From NCBI GenBank assembly GCA_029532415.1, contig JAQOTA010000070.1, positions 124,001-188,000 on the forward strand: a stretch of DNA of 64,000 bases. Reading direction: 5' to 3'. Of the stretch, positions 34,240 through 45,837 are shown one piece after another. Below the pieces are notes generated by a model. That model searched no databases. It was not told the origin of the DNA and worked only from the letters and a program-made list of their open reading frames with translations. Source of the stretch: Marasmius tenuissimus (taxonomy: Eukaryota > Basidiomycota > Agaricomycetes > Agaricales > Marasmiaceae). The translations under genes were made by a program, and so were the position numbers. Positions within the stretch are counted from its first letter, which is position 1, and each line of letters starts with the position of its first letter.

Positions 34240-34417
34240 GACAGTGCAACAGCAGCACCTGTTACATGGTTCTGTGACTTTCCCTACATGCATACAGTTT
34301 CCTTTGGATTTTTCTTTCATCTCGTGATCCAGATTAGTGACTCCTGGATAGAAAGGAAACTGTACGTGTATCGGGAGCGTTATAGAACCATGTAATGGGC
34401 GCTGTTACTGACAGACA
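34240..34417. repeat. inverted-repeat element in the promoter of the 196-aa gene
   Basis: Left arm 34240-34316 (ACAGTGCAACAGCAGC...ACAGTTTCCTTT) pairs with right arm 34351-34417 (AAAGGAAACTGT...CGCTGTTACTGACAG). Shared core TTACATGGTTCT. The near edge is about 85 bp upstream of the start codon at 34155. Confidence 0.75.
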
Positions 34418-34589
34418 GCGAGCAGAAAGTTGTGCTGATTGAACTCGTCAGCGGTATTCCCGGAATCGACCAACTTCCCCAAAATTCGAATGCTATCAAA
34501 GGAAATTCAAGTCGTATATACTACTTAGCTGGTATGGCCCCTGGCCTCTGGTCAGTTTGAGTCTGCTCGGCAACCATTTGCTACCACCA

Positions 34590-34778
34590 GAGGCAAGGCC
34601 TCGGGCGGTAAGTTGACGTATTGCCTGAGAGGCAATAGGTATGGCGATATGCATAACGAGGACCACCTGAGTTTTTTTTAGCCTGGGATTGGCAAACCAT
34701 GCCTCAATCATACCATACACCGCCATACATATCGCTTCTCAGGCGATATGTCAACCTACCACCCGAGGGTTTGCCTCC
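34590..34778. repeat. MITE-like inverted repeat
   Basis: Left arm 34590-34655 (GAGGCAAGGCCTCGGGCGGT, AAGTTGACGTATTGCCTGAG) pairs with right arm 34711-34778 (CTCAGGCGATATGTCAACCT, ACCACCCGAGGGTTTGCCTC). Central loop of about 55 bp. No coding content. Confidence 0.75.
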
Positions 34779-35343
34779 GGTGTATAACGCAAGGTTTTCT
34801 TTACTTTCGCCCCAAAGGGGTGACGGAGGCGCAAAACCCCGGTGTCCTAACTAGGATTAGATTATCCGTTTGATGCCCGTCCCAGGGCCTCACTTTCCTG
34901 GATGTGTCTAAGAAGCAGGCCACCGTGGTGAACGTGTCACTCATTATTGTATAGAGTTTTACTTATCGAAATGATCAGCGCACCTGCGACCTGACGCGTG
35001 TCTATCGGTACAAATTGAGCGGCGGAAGCTGGAACAAAAATTGCCTGAGCCTGTGGGGTAAGGTAAAAACGAATTGTGACGGCGAATACACCGATTTCTA
35101 CTGACCCGTTCTGACTGTCAAGGAGTTCATTCATTCCGCTAGCTTTGAGTCGCGCCAGGAGAGTACCGACCAATGTGGAGAAGTGTAGAGTGTCTGTTTT
35201 ACCCCGCATTGGTGCAAGCGACCGAGGAGTTTTGGCGGATTTTGCGAGTGGTTTCTCACGAGAGTAAAGCCTAACCCGGCGTCAATCTTCCAATCGGACT
35301 GCCAACTATCCTGGCGCTCTTCAGATACCACCAAACTCCGATT

Positions 35344-35505
35344 GAATAGTAGAGACGTTCAAAGTTGGGATTGCCGCTGGCACTCCCCCATTTGGCACCC
35401 ATTGGTGCCCTAAATAAAGTCGGTTGTTCTTCACAAATCCGATGCCAGGCAGCGGAGCGCCACTGGCAGCTTTCAACTTTGAACGTCCCTAATAGAAGCA
35501 AGGAT
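35344..35505. repeat. MITE-like inverted repeat
   Basis: GAGACGTTCAAAGTTGGGAT with TGCCGCTGGCACTC at 35351-35387 matches in reverse GTGCCACTGGCAGC-type sequence and TTTCAACTTTGAACGTCCCT at 35446-35492. Loop about 60 bp. Confidence 0.65.
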
Positions 35506-35766
35506 CTCTCCGAGGGATTTACCCAGATCTTGGAAGGTGCGTCAAGTAACATTGCAATCGGCTCTCTATTGGTATTTGTTGGCGATAAACAAGGTGTGCC
35601 CGTCCTTGTTTCCCATGTTCAAAGCATTCGCTGAGAGTATCTTCCTCAAATCAGACGCGAAAGAACGCAGAAGAGGGACCGTAAAGCTACTGGCCGGCCC
35701 AAGGCCAAGATCAGACGCATTCGTGGCACCGGCAGTTGAAAGAGAACATACCTCCGACTTTTGTAA

Positions 35767-37979
35767 TCACGATACCAAGCTACAAAAACACCCTGTCCAG
35801 TATTGACTCCTCGTAGCACAGTAAAACGCCGCTGGGCTCTCCGTCTTGGAGATCGGTCGGCAACTCCTGACTAGGCCGGGGGGTGGGGGAATGCAACAAG
35901 AGATCCGTTTGGTATACAGCGGCAGGTATTTTGTAATCAAGATTACCGCTAAAAGCTGCGGAACATGTAGAGGGTCGAGTTTGAACGTGAGTTTCGGGCT
36001 GTAACGAAACATGAACGATTCACTTACCTCCGTAGCTTGGGCCTCTCTGAGTCCTCAGTCTTGTAGCCACAGCCACGCAAGGAATGAAGTTAGACAGGTA
36101 GGTTTGGGCGGCACGATCAATACAGACGATCTGGGGTTCGATCAAAAACCCTCAAAGAAAAACGAGGCGCCCATTTCATCCCCACTGTCCAAGGATCTGG
36201 ATTTCAGACACGTAATCCATCGGTCGCAGCGTTCCCCTGTATTAAGTCCAGCAATATTTCAATGAATTCGGGAAAAGTGATAGTCCAGCGGCGTTCAGGA
36301 GGGATAAAGATTGTGACAAGGATTGACAGTAGCTTCTCATGCCAGTGGTCAGGGTTGTAGAAGAGGATGTCGATAATATAGTAGAATTGGCCAGGGCTCA
36401 GTGCGAAGTTTTGAGCGAGTGAGCTTTGCAAGCCTACTTGAACAAAGAATGCATTAGATCTGCACAAGGAGATACTTAGCGGTATATTGACTCAGACAAA
36501 CATAGTACCTACACACCTTTAGGCGTTTTTCGGTAAGGACGGCCATACTCGAGGCCAGCCTGAGTGTTGCTTGTGATGCATGCTGCACCACGCAGCTCGT
36601 GGAGGCGGCAGAAGCAGCGCGTCACACCAGATATAATCGTGGAGAGTTCCAGTGGAAAGATAAATGGATATCGCAAGGAAAGTCAGAAATCCGACATACA
36701 TAACCATATGTGCACGCCTCACACGCCTATACTCGGTATCCAAATAGAGAATGGATAGTTTCAGTTCGGGGAAAATTGACAGGAAAATAGGGAGGTGACA
36801 AAGGGGAGTTCAAGTTGAGGGCGCTGAAAGCCCGGTCAGGACGAGCATTAGCTCCGCCGATAGATGTAACGGATTGATGCGTTAAAGGCGTGATATGAAT
36901 ATCAAGAGCTTCTGACGCGAGTTGTCAGAAGCCAAGTACATAGTGGGAAGGAAAGAGCACAAGTGCTATTGACCTACGACGACGACGGCAAACTCGTACA
37001 CCCATTATAATTTGTCTTGTTGCCTCTCTAGCTCGGTTTCCACGAGGTGCGGCTATGCTCCGAGGTTGAGATTCATAGATTATCTCGAGTGCGGGAGATG
37101 GTGTTGGTGGTCAAGCCCGGACGGTAAACGTTGGTGAATGATGATGTTCTGGAATGCTGTGACTAGCAGTGCAGACACGCGGGAGTTGACTCCAGTTCTC
37201 TGCTTCTGTAGGCGTAAGGTCGTTGGCATTATCGCCGCTACCAGTATGCGTGTGGTGGTAGCACCATGCCTTTCGAGCGGTCCAGCAGCCTCCCCTTTCC
37301 AGTCCCTCCCAGTCCCTCCCACCCTCAACCCCCGACACATCCTTGGACGCTTTGGTGCCCTGGTAGTCCTGGCACTCGCTGGCAGTAGTTTCGAACAGAG
37401 CCCAATCAAGCTTGGTCGACCAGACACGCCGGAAGGTGGGGCTCCAATATGCAGGTTTGGGTACGGACTGTGCAGTAGGGGAAGATATACCCAGTAACCG
37501 AGTCGTAACCAAACACCATGATAGATAGCCAGTGGCGACAACACCAGTTGTGGTGATGGTAGGTTAAAGACGGCATGTAGTGCGGCAGTCGTATCAGTGA
37601 TTCCCCACCTTCGTGACCACGCAAGCTGACGCTTAGAACATTAATTTGGAAGGATTGAGGATGTATGTTATCATATTCTTATATGCCACCCACGATTATG
37701 ATTATGGGGTTCGGATGGGAGGTTTGGGTATGGCTCGTGTATCGTAAAACGAGAGCGCAGAGCGTGACGATGATGAGAAACGTCAAGGCTGCGAGGCTGT
37801 AGAGCCCTACTGAATGAGTAGGGGGCTACAAACCAAGTGTTATGGGTTAGTCGTTTATTCACGGTCCACAAGAAAAGCAAACCAGTCTAAAGTCTCTCCT
37901 CTTGCAAAACCATTCGAGGGAGCAAAACCATGAGATTCATCGCACGTCATTGACCGTATCGCGTGCTACCATTCGCCAT
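35767..37979 (-). pseudogene. membrane protein family copy 3, early TGA stop
   Basis: Start ATG at 37979 with TGA at codon 11 (37947-37949), where copy 2 has a sense codon. Remaining exons still show the family pattern: TLCALVLRYTSHTQ (about 37750), TTRLLGISSPTAQ...STKLDWALFETTASECQDYQ (37512-37340), MVMYVGFLTFLAISIYLS (about 36700), GQFYYIIDILFYNPDHWHEK...ILVTIFIPPERRWTI (36400-36250) and LLAVILITKYLPLY (about 35950). The late loss of the N-terminus suggests recent decay. Confidence 0.5.
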
Positions 37980-38194
37980 ATCGTGAGTGGGGGTAGACGG
38001 GCTCGGAGAAGGGAGATGCCGGTCTCGAGCTAGTCGACCGTTGATGAGCGTTGTGAGTAGCCAAATTTATCTGATCAGCAAAATCAGGACGCACCTCTAA
38101 GTCAAGAAAGTCGCATGCCCGCTCACAGAGTCGATATCAAACAACGAACTCTCCATGTCGTGGTTGATGTTGATGATCAAGGGTGTGATTCTGT

Positions 38195-38690
38195 TAGTGC
38201 GCCCGCGATTAGGTCCCACGAGTTCTTAGCAAAGCTAATTAGCAGGAGACCCGCGAAACCATTTTAGCTTAGCATATTAGCATTGCTGATCAGCAGGTTT
38301 TTAGCGAAATTTTTAGAGCCATTTTTAGGCCATTTCTGGAGTAAATTCACGGTTTTTCGGCCTAGAGACCTTAAGTCTCTGGTATAAATGAATTCCTTCA
38401 GATTAGCAACCTCCTCGACGAGCGTCCGACCACCTTGAATGTTTGGTAGCCCTTCTGAAAATTTAGGCGCTCAGGAGCTGTCATTCCGGCTCATTCGTTC
38501 TCCCAGATGCGACTACGTCATGAGCGAGTGTCCTGGCCGAAGGCTTTGAGCAGAAAATACCATCATAGAACGGTACCTACATGGACTCTACACCCACGAA
38601 AGTACTGTAAAACCTATTTAGCAGTGACTGGCTAATTAGCGCTTGCTAATTAGCATTGCTAATAACTTTGACCTAATCGCGGGCGCACTA
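38195..38690. mobile_element. hAT-type MITE, 496 bp, perfect 21-bp TIRs and 8-bp TSD
   Basis: Ends TAGTGCGCCCGCGATTAGG... and its exact reverse complement. The 8-bp target duplication GATTCTGT lies at 38187-38194 and 38691-38698. The duplicated segment at about 33020 keeps the empty site (GTGATTCTGTCAAACCC), which proves insertion after the segmental duplication. The interior is non-coding and full of GCTAATTAGC/TTAGCAAAGC subterminal words, as in hAT elements. Confidence 0.93.
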
Positions 38691-38698
38691 GATTCTGT

Positions 38699-39028
38699 CG
38701 AACCCCATTGCGCGCCGGTCGCCCGGTCCGGTGGTGAGAAGCTACGTAAGCGCCTTCGGGCCCGGGCGATCTGTAACGTTACCTCAGTACCTCCTACATC
38801 CATGTCGGTTGCACAGGGTTACGCCAGCAATGGCGGGATCACGTCCATACAAGCTCTATCGGGCTGAATACCAAACATTGGTGGTGGGTCCTTGCTGGAT
38901 TTTAACTTAGGTGGGTTTGAAGTTTCCCGACCTGTCTTTCGATGTGCCATTCGTGTCTGAGGAATGATTTCTGAATTGTCAGAATACATCAGACAACACC
39001 GGTTTACGGAAAAGTATGAAGCAGTTCT
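38699..39028. other. spacer left of the copia element
   Basis: End of the segmental duplication (to about 38760), then unassigned sequence up to the 5' LTR. No gene seen. Confidence 0.5.
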
Positions 39029-39286
39029 TGTTGAATCCAGACTACCGGATATATGGACCGTTGTATCGGGCTGCATCTATGCTTCAATTGTTTCACTATG
39101 ATCTATGCTATTCCTAGTCACTCCCGTTATAGTAGCTACAGCCACCTCTGTATAGTATATAAGTAGCTCTGTATCTACATGCAATACCAGTACTTTTACT
39201 ACTCTTGTTGCTGCCTCTAAGCCTATCTCCAGGTGAGCTAGTCTGTCCCATGCTGCCACTGCGTGGGCAGGACCTCTGCCTCAACA
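39029..39286 (+). repeat. copia 5' LTR (258 bp)
   Basis: TGTTGAATCC...GCCTCAACA. A TATATAAGTAG box near 39157-39170 is a plausible LTR promoter. Confidence 0.95.
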
Positions 39287-39298
39287 GGTTATGGGCCC
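39287..39298 (+). promoter_or_regulatory. primer binding site, half-tRNA type
   Basis: GGTTATGGGCCC directly follows the LTR and is complementary to the anticodon arm of initiator tRNA-Met (GGGCCCATAACC), the half-tRNA primer used by Drosophila copia-like elements. Confidence 0.8.
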
Positions 39299-39522
39299 CG
39301 TATGCTCTATCGATGTGCCCTGCAATAGCAGCTCTCTAGGATGTGCACCTTTATTGTGTGCTGCCTATGATGATGCGCTATTGTGGTCATTGCACTCGAT
39401 AACCATTGTGACTGCTTAATCGCTGTCGTGATGGGCAGACCGTTAACACCGGTTCTGGACCTGTGAAATCGACATCTTCATTGATGTTTGACGATGGTGG
39501 ACTGTGTCCTCAACAATGATCG

Positions 39523-41151
39523 ATGGCTATTGCCGTTGACTGTGCAGTGATTTCTTTTATCATTGCCTATGATGATGAACCTATGCTGATCGTTGTTTTA
39601 TTACTCCAGATTGCTATGGCTCCTGTTATGTCTACCCTCATTCCCACTGTTGAAGTATTTAATGGTGTCAATCCTCCTTTTCGCAAGTGGTCCAAAGGTC
39701 TTTCCACCTATGCAATGATCAACGAGTTTTATGACCATTATACAGGGGAAGATAAGATCCCTGTTGTGCCGGTCAAACTGACTGCTCCGGTACAGCCTCA
39801 ACCGGCTACGACTATGACTGGGACTGGTGATAGTGTGCAGGAAACTATTGTTCCTGTTCCTGCCACTACCATGACCCGGTACTGTGCTGACGTTGAGAAG
39901 TATGAGAAGGATGTTGAGAAGTGGGAGAAGGACATGGAGAAGCATGACAAGGTTATGCGTCGTTGGAAGAAGCTCGAGAATAAAGCTATTGGTGTGTTAC
40001 ATGCAACTACCACACTTGCCGTGCAGACTGTCATGGACGACGATACGTTCTCTGCTAAACAATGCTATGATGCCATCAAAGAGCGGTTTGCCACACAGAC
40101 TTCTGTCTCCGTTTGGGCGGACTCCAAGGCAATCATGGACTTTTGTTTGTCCAGTGGCAACCCCATTCCCGAAATTGCCAAACTCGAACTTCTCTTTGAT
40201 CAACTCTACAAAGCCTCCATCGAACTCCCTGATCTCATTAAAGCAATGCTCCTACTCTCCATTCTCCCTCAACAATGGTCAAATGCTCGTGAATTCGCTA
40301 CAAACGGCAACTCTCCTTCTGAGCTTACTTTTAAAGTTGCTCGTGAAGCTGTCATTAACCACTACAAAGCTCGGAAACCTGCTCCTCTCGTGTCATGTAT
40401 CTCTTCTGTTAAGAAGAAGGACAAGGACCCGAAGTTTAACCAACAGTCCAATCCTCCTTCGTCATCATCTAACAATAACAACCAATCTAATAACGACAAC
40501 GACCAGAAGAAGAAGAACAACCGACGTGGCAGGAAGAAGAAGGGTGACTCTCAGGACAACAAGGGTGACTCCTCTCACAAGGGTGATTCTCATATTGCAT
40601 CCCTCTCTCATTTGTCCATCTCCTCACCCCCCATTGTTCCTGATACTCCATCTGTTGTACATCCCGCAGACCGATCCTGGGATCCACTCCACATGCAGCG
40701 TTTCTCTGGTGCTACTTCTAGTGGTACTGTTTTTGAGAATGCTCAGGCTGCTCGCAGTCTTGCTGATCGTCTTGGTGTTCCCAAGTATGCCCACGTCCTT
40801 GAACCTATGGAACAGGGATATGCGGCTGCTTCCTCTTCCCCCCTTAAGCATTGTATTGATGGTCCCTTCTCCCCTGCTCCACCTGCAAAGCGTGCTAAGA
40901 GCGTCAAGAAGGTTTACGACCTCTATGATTCTTTCTATGAGGACTCCGACTCTGAGTGTGAGGATCGTATTGCGTTGAACACTGTTAACGATTCTTTGCG
41001 TACGGAGATTGCAAGTGGAAGTGCCATGGACGTTGACAGCAAGATTGCAGATGCTGCTGGCTTTTCCAACGATGTTGAGTATGATTCGGTCTCCATCGGA
41101 TCTGAGGAATCTGAGGATGACAGGCAAGTGCCTTATCTCAGTTTCTTCTAA
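39523..41151 (+). CDS. copia Gag-like protein
   Basis: Open for 542 codons; the likely functional start is MAPVMSTLIPTVEVFNGVNP (in-frame at 39616). A Gag core (FRKWSKGLSTYAMINEF ... KQCYDAIKERFATQTSVSVW ... LFDQLYKASIELPDLIKAML) is followed by a K/N/Q-rich nucleic-acid-binding stretch (KKKNNRRGRKKKG) and an acidic C-terminus. No CCHC knuckle was seen in this frame. The next frame (protease) opens at about 41009 and overlaps by about 140 nt, so Pol would need a +1 shift or a small intron. Confidence 0.85.
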   Translation: MAIAVDCAVISFIIAYDDEPMLIVVLLLQIAMAPVMSTLIPTVEVFNGVNPPFRKWSKGLSTYAMINEFYDHYTGEDKIPVVPVKLTAPVQPQPATTMTGTGDSVQETIVPVPATTMTRYCADVEKYEKDVEKWEKDMEKHDKVMRRWKKLENKAIGVLHATTTLAVQTVMDDDTFSAKQCYDAIKERFATQTSVSVWADSKAIMDFCLSSGNPIPEIAKLELLFDQLYKASIELPDLIKAMLLLSILPQQWSNAREFATNGNSPSELTFKVAREAVINHYKARKPAPLVSCISSVKKKDKDPKFNQQSNPPSSSSNNNNQSNNDNDQKKKNNRRGRKKKGDSQDNKGDSSHKGDSHIASLSHLSISSPPIVPDTPSVVHPADRSWDPLHMQRFSGATSSGTVFENAQAARSLADRLGVPKYAHVLEPMEQGYAAASSSPLKHCIDGPFSPAPPAKRAKSVKKVYDLYDSFYEDSDSECEDRIALNTVNDSLRTEIASGSAMDVDSKIADAAGFSNDVEYDSVSIGSEESEDDRQVPYLSFF

Positions 41152-44100
41152 CACTGATACAAACCTACAGTGCGCCACTCTATTAGCTGCTTCTAAACGT
41201 AGTAGTTCGGATATTGTGTCCCGTATGAAATTTGCGCAATATATTGGTGATCACTTTGCCACATGTGCCAATTGTAAGGGAAAGAAGGTGACTGGAAGCT
41301 CGCAAGAGTGGATTGTTGATTCAGGTGCTTCATCGCACTTTACTTATGATCTCGAAGATTTTGCCGAGTATGAACCCATGAACAATGGACCGCAGCTAAA
41401 CACTGCACAGAAGGACAACCCTATCCAAATCAAGGGAAAAGGGACTGTGTTCATCTCTCATTCTGTTGAAGGATCTGACTGTCGTATGGAGGAACACATT
41501 ACGCGACTCTATCCTGTCTATTATGTTCCACTTCTGTCAATTTGACTTCTCTTGCTTGGAGAATTCTTGCAAGGTGGTCTGCAAGTATGCGGATTGTCTA
41601 GCAAATTGGCGTTTTATCACAAGGGTCAACGCCAGTCACTGGTATCTTACCTGCTCACGCCTGGTCAAACCATCTTTTGGGTTAGCTTGCAGAAAGCCTC
41701 TGCTTGTAGCTTAATAGCCAAGTCAACGATGGATAAAGTTGACTACAAGGTTCTACACAGACGTTTCGGACATTGTTCAGACAAGGCTCTGGATAAAGCT
41801 CGGAAGCATACTAAGAACTTCCTGGAATTCGACCACAAACCGAAGAAAACCTGGTTATGCCAAGAATGTGCAGAAGGAAAGATGCACTCCAGATCGTTCC
41901 CTGACTCCACTACCCGTGCCTCGAAACCCTTTGAGAAAATCCACTCCGACCTCAAACAATTCCCCACTGAGTCGTACCACAAATACAAATGGTATATGTC
42001 GTTTGTCGATGACTGTACTTCACATGGCTGGACAATGCTCATGCGACACAAATCTGACTCTATCAAGATGCTCTGTGACTTTATCGCTATGGTGAAGGTG
42101 CAATTCGGTGTTGATATTAAGGAATGGATGTCCGATGGAGGGGGAGAGTACAAATTGCATGTCTTCGATGATGTACTGAAGGAGCACAGTATCAAAATTC
42201 TGACCAGCATTCCATATACGCCGGAACAGAATGGTCGTGCAGAACGGTTCAATCAGACCATTGTCGAGAAAGCTCAAGCTCTTCACTTTGATGCTTGTCT
42301 TCCACCTTCTTGGTGGGAATTCTGTGTGTTGCACACTGTTGCACTTCACAACCAGACGCTGTCCCAGCGTTTATGTTGGTTGACCCCACATGAGAAGTTG
42401 CATGGCAGTGCACCGGATGTTTCGGATCTCTGAGTCTTCGGATGTGCAGTGTATGCGTTTATTCTGGAAAAGCGTCAAGTTAACAAGTTATCTCCGCGTT
42501 CGGAACTGATGACCTTTATCGGTTTTCAGGAAGGCATGAAAGGATATGTCTTCATGAAGATGTCTAATAATACTATCTTCAAAAGCGCTACTGCTCTGTT
42601 CGATGAAAACTTGTTCCCGAAGTGTTCTGATAAGAAACTGCATGGCTTTACCCCAGTGGGTGAAATCCCTGAAATACCGCCGGTATTGGGTGAAAATCCC
42701 AACTTCTCTTTGGATAGTGATGATGATTTGTCTGATGACAATCTTTATCCTCCCGACAACCTTCCAAAGCGATCGGAATCTCCACATGACAATGATGGAG
42801 ATGGTCCTGTACCTCAGGGTGAACGTCAACATCCTGATCCTGATCCTCCATTCCAGCCTCCCAGGCCACCTACACCAGTGGGTGGACAAGAGCAGACTCT
42901 GCTGCCAAGGCGTTCAGGCAGGAAACGGACGGGTACTAAGCAACCTGATAACGTATTTGGTGAACAATGAGACCCAAATAATCCCTCGTGCATTGTGCGT
43001 GATATGGAGAAAAATTCTACATGGAGAGATGCCACGGGTGATAGAGAACCCATGGATCCACCTACTACTCGTAGGAGAGGCAGACCTAGAAAGGTTCCTG
43101 GGACTAATTGTGCCAGTCTGTCTACCATGTGTAACTCCAGGGGGAGTCAGCCCAATAGCTTAGTGCAACAATTATCCCAGGAAGGGGGAGTAGGTTTCGT
43201 GATTTATCTGTTAAATCGGGCAGTTCCTGTTCACGATGACCTCACCAATATGTCTAACGTTCGAGAGTGGACTCTCTGTGACATACTGAAGCTGCCAGCT
43301 GAGCAGCAGAGAGAATGGAAGGCTGCTTGCCACAATGAACTAGAGGCTCTTCGCAAGTGCAAGGTCTTCGAATTGGTTGACCTACCTAAAGGTTGCAAGG
43401 CTGTCAAAAACAAATGGGTGTTTGACGTTAAGTCAGACAGTCAAAAGAAAGCTCGACTTGTTGCCAAGGGTTTCTCTCAGGTCAGAGGTGTTGACTTTGA
43501 TGAGATCTTCTCACCAGTTGTGCGGTTTGAAACTGTACGGATGATGCTTGCACTTGCAGCTTTCAAAAACTGGCACATTCAGGCATTGGATGTGAAGAAT
43601 GCCTTTCTTTATGGTGAACTTAAAGAAGAGATCTATATGGATCAACCTGAAGGTTTCAAGGTTAAGGGTCAGGAAGGCAAAGTCTATTGCCTTCACCGTG
43701 CATTATATGGACTGAAGCAAGCCGCTCTTGAGTGGTGGCGTGCTCTCAGCTTGTCCATGGAAGTAATGGGCTTCAAATGCTTAACTTCCAATGCAGGTCT
43801 CTTCATCTGCAAAGATCGTGAGACTGGTGAAGAATGTATCACTTTGATCTATGTCGATGATGCATTATTCCTTGGACCCAACAAAGCCTTTGTTGAAAAG
43901 AAGAAAGCCAAGTTTATGGCTTGTTGGGAATGCCGTGATCCTGGAGAAGTCAAAGAGTCCTTGCACATGCATATTCGTCACAAAGGCTGTAAAATCCTTC
44001 TTGACCAGACCGACTACTTGAAGAAGGTCTTGAAGCGATTTGGCATGCAGAATGCAAAAGCAGCAGATACTCCTCCTCCTGCTGGCTATATTCCACAACC

Positions 44101-44806
44101 CAATAAAGGTCCTGTTGATCCTGAACGTTGTGCTCGATATCAATCAGTGATCGGATCACTTCTGTATATCATGCTTGGCACTTGTCCAGATATTGCCTAC
44201 GCTGTTACAAAGCTTTCTCAATTCTCTGCTAGTCCATCGAAGGATCACCTGAAGAAGGCGCTTTATATTTGCTGCTATCTTGCAGGAACTCCAGACTATG
44301 CATTGGTCTACGATAGAGCCTCTGACGGAGGTTTACTAGCATTCACTGATTCTGATTGGGCTGCTGATCCTATCAAGCGTCGGTTGATCACGGGCTATTT
44401 CTTCAAGTTGGCAGGTGGCATCTTCTGTTGGCAATCACACACCCAGAAGACTGTTGCGCTTTCATCCACTGAAGCTGAATACATGGCGCTATCCGACTGT
44501 AGTCGTCAAGCTGTGTGGATTCGACAGTTACTCTCTGAACTTGGGATTGACATGACTCCCGTACCCATATGTGGAGATAATCAAGGCTTGATTTTCATCG
44601 CCTCTAACCCAGTTCAAGAACGTCGCACCAAACACATTGATATTCGCTATCACTACATTTGTGAATGTGTTTCAGACCGCAAGGTCGATCTTTTCTTTAT
44701 TGACGGTGCCTACAATCCTGCAGACATGTTTACCAAGAATTTGGGTCATGTCAAGTTCTCCGCTTTTAGAGAACATCTTGGACTTGAATTTTATTCGTCC
44801 AAATAG
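41009..44806 (+). pseudogene. copia Pol (protease-integrase-RT-RNase H) with three in-frame TGA stops
   Basis: One reading frame throughout. Protease WIVDSGASSHFT (about 41310); integrase zinc region HRRFGHCSDKAL...CQECAEGK and core HSDLKQFP...FVDDCTSHGW...EWMSDGGGEY (41750-42240); reverse transcriptase KNKWVFDVKSD...KARLVAKGFSQ...LDVKNAFLYGEL...LIYVDDALFLG (43400-43880); RNase H TDSDWAADPIKRRLITGYFF...ALSSTEAEYMAL...KHIDIRYHYICE (44340-44660). The only interruptions are TGA at 41543-41545, 42431-42433 and 42968-42970. The second sits at the conserved Arg of the L-R-VFGC motif. Otherwise open to 44806, so the copy was recently autonomous. Confidence 0.93.
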
Positions 44807-44836
44807 ACACTTTGTGCTCTACTTGTGCCGCACTTA

Positions 44837-44847
44837 GCGAGGGGGAG
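44837..44847 (+). promoter_or_regulatory. polypurine tract
   Basis: GCGAGGGGGAG immediately before the 3' LTR start TGTTGAATCC. Confidence 0.85.
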
Positions 44848-45836
44848 TGTTGAATCCAGACTACCTGATATATGGACCGTTGTATCAGGCCGCATCTATG
44901 CTTCAATCATTTCAGTATGATCTATGCTATTCCTAGTCACTCCCATTACAGTAGCTACAGCCACCTCTGTATAGTATATAAGTAGCTCTGTATCTACATG
45001 CAATACCAGTACTTTTACTACTCTTGTTGCTGCCTCTAAGCCTATCTCCAGGTGAGCTAGTCTGTCCCATTGTTAGGATCGTGCGGATCAGATAGGGATA
45101 AGATAAGATATGGGATTTTATATGCTGTTGGATAGATGGATAGGAAAGAGATAAGATGAAGGAGTGTGGGAGCAACGGATCTAGAGCAGACAGTAGCTGA
45201 AGGTTTCACCAACAGCACCATGAACTGAGCTGTCCTTCTACTAGACTAAGAGGACAAGTTGTGAGAGAGAAGGAAAGACATGATAGAGAAGTATCCAGGT
45301 GAATCCTGGTTGATTTCGAGTCTAAAGATACAGGATAGAAGTATAGAGCTTATATAGGGTTATAGTAAATGAATGAATCATAAGTGAGTCAAGTGTGGGA
45401 AAGGTTGATGTATCATATGGAAGTCAAACATGGGGAGAATAATACCAGAAGGGAAATGAACTGGAAATGAATAAGTGCGTGATGGAATGAAGATATGAAT
45501 AGAATAAGTGAGCATGGGAATATCTCGGAAGTTGGAGATAAGTAAGTCAGAATAAGTCAGAATGAAAGGTCAAAGAGTCCCAGAAGCGGAAGCAGAAGTG
45601 ACAGAGGTTCCGGGGATGGACTTGGTGTAAGAGACTGAAGTGCAGAAGTGAAGGTTGAGTGCCGGGGATGGAATAGTGTCTGAATGAGCTAGAATAATGG
45701 CCCGGAAATACCCAGAATAGGTCCGGAGGTGATGTGACTAGTCAGGTGTGACATGACTAGGTGAGATAGACCAGGGTAAGATGCATGGATGTAACACCCA
45801 TGCTGCCACTGCATGGGCAGGACCTCTGCCTCAACA
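44848..45836 (+). repeat. copia 3' LTR, split by another solo LTR
   Basis: LTR bases 44848-45070 and 45802-45836, interrupted by the 726-bp solo LTR and its duplicated CCCAT. Summed length is 258 bp, equal to the 5' LTR. Confidence 0.95.
45071..45796 (+). mobile_element. solo LTR, second family (726 bp)
   Basis: TGTTAGGATC...GATGTAACA, flanked by a perfect 5-bp duplication CCCAT (45066-45070 and 45797-45801). Second copy at 57078-57823. No internal region of this family is present in the window. Confidence 0.93.
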
Positions 45837-45837
45837 G

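Larger units (their letters stand above)
39029..45836 (+). mobile_element. Ty1/copia-type LTR retrotransposon
   Basis: LTRs 39029-39286 and 44848-45836 (258 bp without the inserted solo LTR) start TGTTGAATCC and end CTCAACA. They differ at about nine sites, mostly transitions, so the element is not brand new. Gag-PR-INT-RT-RH order defines copia. The flanking pentamers GTTCT (left) and GTGGC (right) do not match, so the element lost its target duplication or its ends come from recombination between copies. A solo LTR of the same family is at 45943-46200. Confidence 0.95.

Noticed and set aside
39601..43128. Minus-strand and alternative-frame ORFs over the copia element, including one of 364 codons at 39884
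   Set aside because: Shadows of gag and pol; the L/S/T-rich translations have no domain.
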